From the NCBI GenBank assembly GCA_002492075.1, contig DKXD01000154.1, positions 1 through 6,191 of the forward strand: DNA of 6,191 nt. The letters are read 5' to 3'. Position numbers and translations under genes: made by a program. The notes beneath the pieces are model-generated. The model saw nothing but the letters and a program-made list of their open reading frames with translations. It was not told the DNA's origin and made no database searches. Positions within the stretch are counted from its first letter, which is position 1. Each line of letters begins with the position of its first letter. Shown one piece after another: positions 1-5,749 of this stretch. This DNA comes from Ruminococcaceae bacterium UBA7135 (lineage in GTDB: Bacteria > Bacillota > Clostridia > Oscillospirales > Ruminococcaceae).

Positions 1-519
1 CAGAAATCCCGCAAGCGTGGGACCCGCGCGCCAATCGCTTTTTTTGATCTCGGCGAGCCAATGCCCACGAGCGTCGCTCTCAAAATAATTTATTATCTCC
101 AAATTTTTCCTCTTGCTTTTTTCCTTTTCCGCTTCTTCGGGGTTAAGCCACTCAAGTATCTTAACGAGATTATCGTATGCCTCATCGGTATTCCCCCACC
201 AATCCCATACCGACTCGTTCATTAGCCTTAAAACCGCGGGTTTATACACCTTTTGAACACGAAAATTGCAGACGTATTTTCTGCGGATAACGACCTCTAT
301 ATAGCCCGGATCGTGTCTTGGAGTTCCTATCACAAGAATGTGCTCGTGACCCATTCCGCCATAGACCAGATTTACAAACACCTTTGCGCCGGGGCGAAAA
401 TGCTTTGTGCCGTGCTTTATTACATGATCCTCTCCGTATTTGTGTTCGTCAACGATATTCGCGACAAGACACCACTGCCACTCTTGTTCGGCTGAATGTT
501 CATTATTCACAGCGTCCAC
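1..519 (-). CDS. Uncharacterised domain fused to start of a GNAT acetyltransferase (3' end outside window)
   Basis: This frame is open for 173 codons from a GTG at 519 and runs off the left edge, so the C-terminus is missing. I chose the GTG start because GGGAG (529-533) lies 9 bases upstream; the ATG at 561 stops after seven codons. Residues about 12-125 form a soluble domain I know only as a hypothetical family: W14/W16/C17, a GTKHFRPGAKVFV stretch (37-49), HEHILVIGTPRH (58-69), and NFRVQKVYKPAVL (85-97) followed by a Trp-rich WDWW. A charged linker (127-138, rich in Glu and Lys) leads to residues 140-173, whose YF-x(7)-W-x(3)-IKKSDW-x-AG pattern matches the start of a clostridial GNAT N-acetyltransferase family, from memory. 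The acetyl-CoA binding part would lie outside the window. The gene starts 49 bases after the ATPase stop and is probably co-transcribed with it. The ORF is certain, the GNAT assignment moderate, and the substrate unknown. Confidence 0.75.
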   Translation of the reverse strand, partial: MDAVNNEHSAEQEWQWCLVANIVDEHKYGEDHVIKHGTKHFRPGAKVFVNLVYGGMGHEHILVIGTPRHDPGYIEVVIRRKYVCNFRVQKVYKPAVLRLMNESVWDWWGNTDEAYDNLVKILEWLNPEEAEKEKSKRKNLEIINYFESDARGHWLAEIKKSDWRAGPTLAGFL

Positions 520-528
520 ATCAATAAT

Positions 529-533
529 CTCCC
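529..533 (-). promoter_or_regulatory. Ribosome binding site deciding a GTG start
   Basis: GGGAG on the minus strand lies 9 bases before the GTG at 519-517. No ATG in this frame could give a longer protein, because an in-frame TGA occurs just upstream (538-540). The site therefore fixes the start of the leftmost gene. Confidence 0.55.
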
Positions 534-568
534 GTATTCAAATCAATCGCAATTTGCCCATAATGCCC

Positions 569-1882
569 TCACAACTCAAAATCCTCAAAGCCGTCCGTAC
601 CGTCGGAGTTTTCTCCCTCGCCCTCGGCAAACTTGAACTCCTCCTCGCCCATAAGCTGCGGGAGCGTCTTGTCGGGGTTCTGGTACGCGATGTTCAGCAG
701 CTCTATGAAGTCGCGGATCATCTCGCGCGGAGTGACGTTCGTGGAAGCACCCACACGCTCGAACTCCGCCTTCACAAAGAATATCCTGTCCTCAAGAGTA
801 ACGCGCGGCTCGTAGCCGTATAGCCCCGCGTGTATCTCTGCAAGCTTTTCGGTAAGCACCGTAAGCTCCTCGTAGGTGAGCGGGTTCAGGCGGATTATCG
901 GCGCTAACATATCGTGAACTTCATCGGTCGCGAACCGACCGCGCTCCAGACGAGAGCGCAAAGCGTCATAGCTGAACACTCCGCGCCGAGTATCCTCGAT
1001 ACACTGCGGCGTACCGCCCATTATAATACCGAGGTGAGAAGCCTTGCCCTGCATACAGTCGTTGTACATCATCAATATCTTTTCGTAGTTGTACTGCCGC
1101 GTGGTGGAGTTGGGTATCTTCATCACGTTCACAAGCTCATCTATCATCACCACCAAGCCCTTGTAGCCCGCGCTCACCAGAAACGCGCACATCAGCTTGA
1201 TATAGTCGTACCAATTATCGTCGGTGATGATGACGTTCACGCCGAGATCCGCTTTGGCTTCGGTTTTGGTGGAGTACTCGCCGCGCAGCCAGCGCACCGC
1301 CTTTGCGGACTTTTCGTCATCGCCGTCGCGGAACGCTCGGTAATATGCCGCTATCACCGCCGCGAAATCAAAGCCGTGGACCATATCATTAAGACTGTTT
1401 ATTTTTGAGAATATCCGCCGCTCGACCTCGCTGTCAAAAAACGCGTTATCGGATGACATTCCGTCATCAATAACCTCCGAGCGCACTACGTTTATCCACT
1501 TTTCGAGTATCAGCGACAGCGCGCCGCCATCCGGTTTTGCCTTTACGGAAAGCGACATCATAAGCTCGCGGTAGGTCGCAAGCCCCTGTCCTTTCGTGCC
1601 CATAAGACGCCGCTCCGGTGAGAGATCGGCGTCCGCGGCGGCGAAGCCCCTGTCCATAACGTGCTGGCGCATAGTTTGCAGCAGAAAGCTCTTACCGCTG
1701 CCGTATTTTCCCACTATAAAGCGGAAAAACGCGCCGCCGTCCTCGGCGATCGCCACATCGTGCAGCAGAGCGTTTATCTCGTTCGTGCGCCCCACCGCGA
1801 TATATCCCAAGCCCACGCGCGGCACTACGCCGCCCTTCAGCGCGTTAATAAGCCCGTTTGCTATTCGTTTTGGAATTTGCAT
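569..1882 (-). CDS. DUF2791 / BREX-type P-loop ATPase, SngB-like (Shango defence family)
   Basis: This is a complete 437-residue ATPase. Walker A is GKYGSGKS at 58-65, Walker B is LVVMIDE at 243-249 (D248, E249), a sensor-1-like GIIMGGTP follows at 285-292, and LRSRL (308-312) may hold an arginine finger. The N-terminal stretch with GGVVPRVGLGYIAVGR (17-32) and the DADLSPERRL segment (84-93) match what I remember of the BREX-ATP-binding/DUF2791 family, which includes BrxD and SngB. The last 25 or so residues are very acidic. In Shango, SngB acts with a TerB-domain protein (SngA) and an SF2 helicase (SngC) against phage. Here the neighbours are a CdiI-like gene upstream and a GNAT-fusion gene downstream, so the usual partners are absent or lie further left. 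The start is supported by AAAGGA (1891-1896) 8 bases upstream. The gene is more GC-rich than the upstream gene. Membership of the ATPase family is near certain. A role in defence is inferred. Confidence 0.9.
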   Translation of the reverse strand: MQIPKRIANGLINALKGGVVPRVGLGYIAVGRTNEINALLHDVAIAEDGGAFFRFIVGKYGSGKSFLLQTMRQHVMDRGFAAADADLSPERRLMGTKGQGLATYRELMMSLSVKAKPDGGALSLILEKWINVVRSEVIDDGMSSDNAFFDSEVERRIFSKINSLNDMVHGFDFAAVIAAYYRAFRDGDDEKSAKAVRWLRGEYSTKTEAKADLGVNVIITDDNWYDYIKLMCAFLVSAGYKGLVVMIDELVNVMKIPNSTTRQYNYEKILMMYNDCMQGKASHLGIIMGGTPQCIEDTRRGVFSYDALRSRLERGRFATDEVHDMLAPIIRLNPLTYEELTVLTEKLAEIHAGLYGYEPRVTLEDRIFFVKAEFERVGASTNVTPREMIRDFIELLNIAYQNPDKTLPQLMGEEEFKFAEGEGENSDGTDGFEDFEL

Positions 1883-1927
1883 AGCTATCGTCCTTTGCTG
1901 TTTTTTCTATTTTTCAATATCGTATAA

Positions 1928-1957
1928 ATTATAATTCGGAGGAACGATAAATTGGAA
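1928..1957 (-). promoter_or_regulatory. Possible weak promoter for the SngB-like ATPase gene
   Basis: A perfect TATAAT reads on the minus strand at 1933-1928, in the 76-base gap before the ATPase start, which would give a leader of about 40 bases. The best -35 match, TTCCAA at 1957-1952 with an 18-base spacer, is only 3/6 and overlaps the stop region of the upstream gene. Because the gap is AT-rich, a TATAAT by chance is plausible. Co-transcription with the upstream gene is the alternative. Confidence 0.3.
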
Positions 1958-1958
1958 T

Positions 1959-2438
1959 TTATGAACTCTGACGCTTTTTCTCAATGTAATCGAATTGTAG
2001 CAGAATAAACTCTCCCAATTCTTTTGCTGAAACAGAGGTGTTTATGGTGATATCATTGCTAAGATGCTCCGGTTCAAATCCACGGTCATTTGCCGGAAAC
2101 CAACGACAAACTTTAAAAACATCTCCCTCCCATGTGAGTCCAATCGAAAAAGCTGCTTCTACATATTTTTTGTAGCTTTTAATGCCCTTGGGCATAAGCC
2201 AGTATTTTTGGTATGGCGTATGGAGCGTTAAGTTTCGCAGTTTCATTTGCTCAAAGAATTGGAAAACCAATCTCCCGATTTCTTCTGCACCCATCGGATA
2301 ATCGTAAATAGCAGCAGCCTCAGAAATATTTTTGAATTGCAGGACAGGAATAAATAAAATCTGCTTTTTCTTTATTAGGGCTACACTCAAACCATGACGG
2401 CAAACCCCAATTATATCGTATAAGCTGTCATCAAACAT
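1959..2438 (-). CDS. Probable CDI/polymorphic toxin immunity protein (DUF1436/CdiI-like)
   Basis: This is a soluble 159-residue protein without signal peptide or membrane segment. The central part (YWL-x(3)-GIKSYKKYVEAA, then LTWEGDVFKV and a RGFEP element) followed by a C-terminal SAKELGEFILLQF helix resembles the layout I remember for DUF1436 CdiI immunity proteins, which bind and neutralise a cognate CDI nuclease toxin in the cytoplasm. The C-terminal helix motif (137-149) is echoed earlier as GAEEIGRLVFQFF (50-62), suggesting two equivalent helices or a duplicated half. Start choice is firm: GGAGG precedes the ATG by 7 bases. The gene is visibly more AT-rich than the ATPase gene next to it, consistent with separate acquisition. 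No toxin gene is visible, so it would be an orphan immunity gene. The family call is tentative; 'hypothetical cytoplasmic protein' is the safe alternative. Confidence 0.8.
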   Translation of the reverse strand: MFDDSLYDIIGVCRHGLSVALIKKKQILFIPVLQFKNISEAAAIYDYPMGAEEIGRLVFQFFEQMKLRNLTLHTPYQKYWLMPKGIKSYKKYVEAAFSIGLTWEGDVFKVCRWFPANDRGFEPEHLSNDITINTSVSAKELGEFILLQFDYIEKKRQSS

Positions 2439-2494
2439 TATCTTTCCTCCAAATTCCGATTTGTCGTCCTAAATTATTTTATGTCTTTCTCCTT

Positions 2495-2523
2495 ATTATA
2501 CCATATCCAAATAAAAAAAGCAA
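2495..2523 (-). promoter_or_regulatory. Leftward extended -10 promoter for the immunity-like gene
   Basis: On the minus strand TATAAT (2500-2495) is preceded directly by TGG, giving the extended -10 motif TGnTATAAT. TTGCTT (2523-2518) sits at an exact 17-base spacer as a half-matching -35 (3/6), which extended -10 promoters tolerate. Transcription would begin about 50 bases before the ATG at 2438 and read the immunity-like gene, possibly continuing into the ATPase and GNAT-fusion genes. Confidence 0.65.
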
Positions 2524-2567
2524 TAGAATTTTCACCTCGGATTTATTCATTCCAAATTTCCCCACAT

Positions 2568-2591
2568 AAAAATATCGAAAAACAATAAAAA
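2568..2591 (+). promoter_or_regulatory. Phased A-tracts / UP-element-like sequence
   Basis: Three A5 runs at 2568-2572, 2578-2582 and 2587-2591 are spaced 10 and 9 bases apart, in step with the DNA helix, immediately upstream of the -35 at 2596. Such phased tracts bend DNA and can bind the RNA polymerase alpha C-terminal domain. Here they would strengthen the rightward promoter. The function is inferred from position and spacing only. Confidence 0.45.
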
Positions 2592-2595
2592 TCTA

Positions 2596-2624
2596 TTGAC
2601 AATCAAAAAATAATCTGCTATAAT
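2596..2624 (+). promoter_or_regulatory. Perfect consensus sigma-70/sigma-A promoter of the membrane-protein operon
   Basis: TTGACA (2596-2601), a 17-base spacer and TATAAT (2619-2624) match consensus at all twelve positions. The start of transcription is expected near 2631, giving a short leader of about 24 bases before the ATG at 2655. The -35 lies inside a small interrupted palindrome, ATTG-A-CAAT (2595-2603), which could serve as part of an operator. A promoter this strong in front of a repressor-type gene pair suggests that it is normally held off by the operon's own Cro/C1-type regulator; that is inference. Confidence 0.88.
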
Positions 2625-2654
2625 AAACTTAACAAAAAATTCACGGAGGTTTTT

Positions 2655-3107
2655 ATGAAAAACAAAAACAGATCGCTTATATTCTCGAAAATACTTGTCA
2701 AGATATGCTATGCCGCAGTGCTTGCGTGTTGCATTTTTGCGCCCGCTTTAGTACGCTGCTACAGCGAGAAAACCGTTCACCTACACGCGGATAATGTTAC
2801 CGCGCAACTGCTGATAACACTTTACTGCTGCGTTCCGTTCGCGGTGTGCGTACTTGTATGCCTTGATATCCTGCTGAAAAATATCGGAAACGGACAGCCG
2901 TTTATCACCAAAAACGTAACGCTTTTGCGGATCATCTCGTACTGCTGCTTCGGAGTGTCTCTTACATTCATATACTTTGCCTTTTTGAGACCGTTCGCGT
3001 TCGCGATAGTGTTCGCGGCGGCGTTTTTCGGGCTGATACTTCGGGTGGTGAAGAACTGCTTTAAAAAAGCCGTTGAAATACGCGAAGAAAACGACGCGAC
3101 TATTTGA
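2655..3107 (+). CDS. DUF2975 four-helix membrane protein (YoaS-like)
   Basis: This 150-residue integral membrane protein has four hydrophobic segments at about 12-32, 48-72, 90-110 and 113-131. Family hallmarks as I remember them are present: a GNGQPF loop before helix 3 (about 77-83) and the C-terminal cytoplasmic AVEIREENDATI tail. DUF2975 proteins are usually encoded next to a small Cro/C1-type HTH regulator, as in the Bacillus subtilis yoaS-yozG pair, and that is exactly the arrangement here, with the regulator starting 12 bases downstream. Their molecular role is not known to me; they may sense or modulate something at the membrane and control the partner regulator. The start is supported by GGAGG at 2645-2649 with a 5-base spacer and by the strong promoter just upstream. 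This is the first gene of the seven-gene operon. Several cysteines lie in or near the membrane helices, which is unusual. Confidence 0.93.
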   Translation: MKNKNRSLIFSKILVKICYAAVLACCIFAPALVRCYSEKTVHLHADNVTAQLLITLYCCVPFAVCVLVCLDILLKNIGNGQPFITKNVTLLRIISYCCFGVSLTFIYFAFLRPFAFAIVFAAAFFGLILRVVKNCFKKAVEIREENDATI

Positions 3108-3119
3108 CGGAGGTGCGCT

Positions 3120-3332
3120 ATGATAATCGTAAACCTAGACGTAATGATGGCAAAGCGCAAGATAAGCTCCAACGAGCTTTCGGAGCTTATCGACATCACC
3201 CCAGCAAACCTCTCAATACTGAAAACCGGCAAGGCAAAAGCGGTTCGCTTCTCCACGCTTGACAAAATATGCAGTGTGCTGAAGTGCCAGCCCGGCGATA
3301 TTCTGGAATACCGACCCGACGAGGAGGAATAA
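3120..3332 (+). CDS. Small Cro/C1-family HTH transcriptional regulator (YozG-like)
   Basis: This 70-residue protein is essentially one helix-turn-helix domain. It opens with MIIVNLDVMMAKRKIS, has ELSELIDITPANLSILKTGK as helices 2 and 3 (about 19-38; recognition helix near 28-38), then RFSTLDKICSVLKCQPGDIL, the standard ending of the HTH_26/YozG group. It should bind DNA in the cytoplasm, probably as a dimer, and most likely autoregulates the operon from the promoter at 2596-2624. It follows the DUF2975 gene by 12 bases with GGAGG just before the start, and its final codons carry the GAGGAGG (3321-3327) that serves the next gene, 6 bases downstream, so the two are likely translationally coupled. 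Family assignment is strong; the operator and any inducing signal are unknown. Confidence 0.95.
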   Translation: MIIVNLDVMMAKRKISSNELSELIDITPANLSILKTGKAKAVRFSTLDKICSVLKCQPGDILEYRPDEEE

Positions 3333-3338
3333 CGCGCA

Positions 3339-3797
3339 ATGTACAGAATAAAACAGTTTGTTTACGGCTCTTTGGCGCTTACTGCGGTCGTCGTTGTCAT
3401 GCTGTTTGCCATAGCACCCGATGAAGCCGCGAGCTTTTCGCTGTATTTTGACATAAATCGCGGCGACATTTACGAGATACGCTGCGAGTACTCTCTGGGC
3501 GGAGTAACGCTTGGCGAACGCGGCGTGCAAAACGTCAACCCCGAAGCGACAATGCCGCTTGGGGAGCGCGTTTGCTTTGAATTCACGCGCGAGTTTTTTG
3601 AGTTCCCCGAAAAACTGAAAAACGAGGACTTTTCTTTCAGCATATCCGTATCAGATATGGACGGCAACGAATATCCCGTGCAATTTTTCGACAAAAACGG
3701 AAACGCTCTGCCGAATTGGACAGGTTCGATGGATTTTTATGACGAGGTCTGCTTTTCTTTAACAAGCGACGGTTATTTCTTCACGGAAAAGTGTTAG
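3339..3797 (+). CDS. Membrane-anchored extracytoplasmic protein, family unknown
   Basis: I do not recognise this 152-residue protein. It has one N-terminal hydrophobic segment (about 7-26) after a short positively charged start, with no lipobox cysteine, so it is probably a signal anchor or signal peptide with the rest outside the membrane. The outer part is acidic and appears rich in beta strands (SFSLYFDIN, YEIRCEYSL, FSFSISVSD), which suggests a small beta-sandwich domain. The C-terminus DG-x(3)-TE-x-C (144-152) matches the end of the 125-residue protein encoded at 4932, hinting that the two are relatives. Its GAGGAGG site lies inside the end of the HTH gene, 11 bases before the ATG, so translation is probably coupled. 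Coding status is well supported by position, ribosome site and the uninterrupted operon layout. Confidence 0.85.
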   Translation: MYRIKQFVYGSLALTAVVVVMLFAIAPDEAASFSLYFDINRGDIYEIRCEYSLGGVTLGERGVQNVNPEATMPLGERVCFEFTREFFEFPEKLKNEDFSFSISVSDMDGNEYPVQFFDKNGNALPNWTGSMDFYDEVCFSLTSDGYFFTEKC

Positions 3798-3810
3798 AAA
3801 GGCTGATTTT

Positions 3811-4935
3811 ATGGAGATCGCTCTATACAAACTGAATAGTATTATTGTAACAGCGATAGTATGTGTTATCGCGTTCGGAGTGCCGCTTTTTCTCACCGTT
3901 TGGAACATCAAGAACTTTATCCGTCCGAAAAGAGTAAAACTTCCCGCATGGCTTACCGTCTTTATCGGAGCCGTTCTTTATTTCCTGCTTTACGGGCCGG
4001 TATTCGATACCACCGGGGATTGGTACGAGGCGGTTTTCCCGCAGCAGCTTCACAACAGCATAAGCTCCGAATACGCGTGGACTGTGATTTTACCGGTGGT
4101 TTTGGGCTTTGCGGGTCTGTTGACGCTTATTTCCGTCAAGGCGGAAAAGCTGCCGCCGCTGCTGTCCGCGATATGTATCGCCGCAGTCGCGGTGATGAAC
4201 GTTGTGCAGACTGTATTCGCGTTTCAAATAATGGGACGTGTCCACGATATCGGGCTTATGCTGTACGTCTATCACTTTAACATTTTCGTGCTGTCAATAT
4301 CGGCGGTAAAGGATCATTTGGCACAGCAAACAGAGCTGCTGGCAAACCCTAATGAAAACGAGCAAAACCGCAGCTGGCTTCGCCGCAAAATCAAAAAGAT
4401 ATCGCAGTACAACATACTGATATTCGCGTGTTTGTTCTTGTTTATCGCGGTTCTGGAGATCATATTCATACTCAGCGGGCAAGGCGCGGACGCCGCGATA
4501 AAGGCGTTCACCGACACTGCCGACTGGACATTCTCTAAACAAATTCCCCCGCCTCCCAAGGAGTATAAAGGTCACTATCTCTGCACAGTCGCGGCGGGAG
4601 GTCACAAAAAAGTCGTAAAGCCCCTGCGGCTCGGGACACGGCACGGCGCGACGATAATAGTCAACAGACAGCTCTGCATAGCGAACGCGTTCGAGGACTA
4701 CATTCAAGAAAAGCTCCCGCGCTTTCACAAAGTAATTCGCGGAGCGTATGACAAGTACGGTTACCCCGTTTCGAAGCATATTACAACGCCGCGCCGCGCG
4801 GACGCGGTGTATATTCTGATGAAGCCTTTAGAGTGGGCGTTTCTTATATTTCTATATCTTTTCGATACAAAGCCCGAACAGCGTATAAGCAGACAATACC
4901 GTTATCAAGGTGAAAACAACGGGGGTGCGAGATGA
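3811..4935 (+). CDS. Polytopic membrane protein, DUF6688-like
   Basis: This 374-residue protein has six clear membrane segments at about 10-33, 45-65, 89-109, 115-138, 147-166 and 201-222, with a charged loop (167-200) ending in RRKIKK, then a conserved-looking C-terminal region of about 120 residues. That region carries a C258-T-V-A-A-G-G-H motif, VNRQLCIANAFEDYI (284-298), LPRFHKVIRGAYDKYGYPVSKHI (302-324) and MKPLEWAFLIFLYLFD (337-352), followed by KPEQRISRQY. I remember this pattern as DUF6688, a family of unknown function; the call rests on memory of the motif. The Cys/His/Asn/Arg-rich stretch looks more like a binding or catalytic site than a spacer and should be cytoplasmic if the N-terminus is cytoplasmic and there are six helices. 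AAAGG (3798-3802) lies 8 bases before the start; the gene begins 13 bases after the previous stop and ends in an ATGA overlap with the next. It is the largest product of the operon. Confidence 0.88.
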   Translation: MEIALYKLNSIIVTAIVCVIAFGVPLFLTVWNIKNFIRPKRVKLPAWLTVFIGAVLYFLLYGPVFDTTGDWYEAVFPQQLHNSISSEYAWTVILPVVLGFAGLLTLISVKAEKLPPLLSAICIAAVAVMNVVQTVFAFQIMGRVHDIGLMLYVYHFNIFVLSISAVKDHLAQQTELLANPNENEQNRSWLRRKIKKISQYNILIFACLFLFIAVLEIIFILSGQGADAAIKAFTDTADWTFSKQIPPPPKEYKGHYLCTVAAGGHKKVVKPLRLGTRHGATIIVNRQLCIANAFEDYIQEKLPRFHKVIRGAYDKYGYPVSKHITTPRRADAVYILMKPLEWAFLIFLYLFDTKPEQRISRQYRYQGENNGGAR

Positions 4936-5309
4936 AAAAACGGATATTCGTTACCGGCATTATCGCAGCAAGTCTGACTTTGCTGTGCATTGGAGCGTTT
5001 GTTTTTCTTAAGAATTACAAGCCGCTCATCGTCAAAAAGGAAGTGCCGTACTACGATGAGAAAATAATCGCCGAGGTTCGGCTTGACAGCGTATTTATGG
5101 GCGAAGCGTATGAACTGTCCGTGTACAGAACAACAAACTTAGGCTTTTTTCACAGCAGACGAACTCTGCTTGAAAAAGAGCTTAAATTCGGACCGCACAA
5201 CGGAACATTGGACGAGAATTGTGTGGAGTTGGGCGGCGAGGGCAGTCAAGTGATCATCAAAATTTGTCACAATGGTCGTATCTGGACGGAAAGCTGCAGG
5301 TTAAAATAA
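4932..5309 (+). CDS. Single-helix membrane-anchored extracytoplasmic protein, family unknown
   Basis: I do not recognise this 125-residue protein. It begins with MKKR, then one hydrophobic helix (about 5-27), and continues as a hydrophilic domain predicted to lie outside the membrane. The ATG overlaps the stop of the DUF6688-like gene (ATGA), which indicates translational coupling; GGGGG (4921-4925) is 6 bases upstream. The domain looks strand-rich (KIIAEVRLDSVF, YELSVYRTT, SQVIIKICHNG) and its C-terminus NG-x(3)-TE-x-C (114-122) matches DG-x(3)-TE-x-C at the end of the 152-residue protein at 3339. The shared topology, size and ending suggest a duplicated or divergent pair flanking the DUF6688-like gene. 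C112 and C122 could form a disulfide. Coding status is strong; function is unknown. Confidence 0.85.
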   Translation: MKKRIFVTGIIAASLTLLCIGAFVFLKNYKPLIVKKEVPYYDEKIIAEVRLDSVFMGEAYELSVYRTTNLGFFHSRRTLLEKELKFGPHNGTLDENCVELGGEGSQVIIKICHNGRIWTESCRLK

Positions 5310-5738
5310 ATGAAAAAACAGATTATTTACCTTATTTTATGCGCGGTAAGCGTTGTCCTCGCTTACGGAAAGCCTATCGAGATCAAGGGCTTTATGGCGG
5401 TGGGGTTGTGGTTCGCGCCGCCCGCGCTTATGATATTTTGTATAAAGAGGAATACCAAGCTCTTTCGGACAGCATTCGCCGCGGCTCTGACGCTGTACGT
5501 CATCGCAACGGGCTTGTTTCTTATCCGCGAAAACGCTTTCTATACCTACAGCCGCAATTTTTCCATGAACCCCGAGAGCCGCAGAAGCGCCGAAGTGCGT
5601 ATGGACAACTCGCCGATTTACGGAAACCCTATGGTATATGACCGCGAATATTTCAGTCTTATAGAGAACACAGGTGTCCTTTCCGTTCGAGTGCTGCTGA
5701 GCGAGAAGAAATACAGCTACTACCCACCCGGCTGTTAA
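5310..5738 (+). CDS. Three-helix membrane protein with external C-terminal tail, family unknown
   Basis: This 142-residue protein has three hydrophobic segments at about 3-19, 27-45 and 52-72, then a hydrophilic tail of 70 residues (NFSMNPESRRSAEVRMDN onward) that should lie outside the membrane if the MKK start is cytoplasmic. The tail ends in a Tyr/Pro-rich KYSYYPPGC, so this is the third product in the operon with a cysteine at or near its C-terminus. The ATG follows directly on the stop of the preceding gene (TAA at 5307-5309) and its own ribosome site is weak (AGG at 5298-5300), so its translation probably depends on ribosomes finishing the upstream gene. I recognise no family. The reading frame is preferred over an overlapping 140-codon frame (5219-5641), which lacks a ribosome site and has an Arg-rich shadow composition. 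Confidence 0.85.
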   Translation: MKKQIIYLILCAVSVVLAYGKPIEIKGFMAVGLWFAPPALMIFCIKRNTKLFRTAFAAALTLYVIATGLFLIRENAFYTYSRNFSMNPESRRSAEVRMDNSPIYGNPMVYDREYFSLIENTGVLSVRVLLSEKKYSYYPPGC

Positions 5739-5744
5739 AAGGAG
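5739..5744 (+). promoter_or_regulatory. Strong ribosome binding site of the last operon gene
   Basis: AAGGAG begins one base after the stop of the three-helix protein gene and sits 5 bases before the ATG at 5750. It contrasts with the weak site of the gene before it, so the last gene can be translated independently and perhaps at a higher level. Confidence 0.6.
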
Positions 5745-5749
5745 CACAT

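Noticed and set aside
253..495. Plus-strand open frame of 80 codons
   Set aside because: It is antisense to the GTG-initiated GNAT-fusion gene, which has a good ribosome site and recognisable motifs.
541..561. ATG at 561 on the minus strand as the start of the leftmost gene
   Set aside because: It runs into a TGA after seven codons and is in a different frame relation; the GTG at 519 with GGGAG is better.
914..1408. A 164-codon plus-strand open frame inside the ATPase gene
   Set aside because: It lies wholly antisense to the DUF2791 ATPase, whose Walker motifs are intact. Its His/Arg/Val-rich composition is typical of an antisense shadow frame and it has no proper ribosome site.
1924..1953. 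Direct repeat ATAAATT at 1924-1930 and 1947-1953 as a possible operator or insertion duplication
   Set aside because: A 7-base AT-only repeat in an AT-rich gap is expected by chance, and no mobile element lies between the copies.
3213..3530. 105-codon minus-strand open frame across the HTH and next gene
   Set aside because: It overlaps antisense a confidently identified Cro/C1-type regulator and shows no family features.
5337..5747. 136-codon minus-strand open frame
   Set aside because: It is antisense to the three-helix membrane protein gene, which is spaced as part of the operon. The reverse frame has a shadow-like composition.
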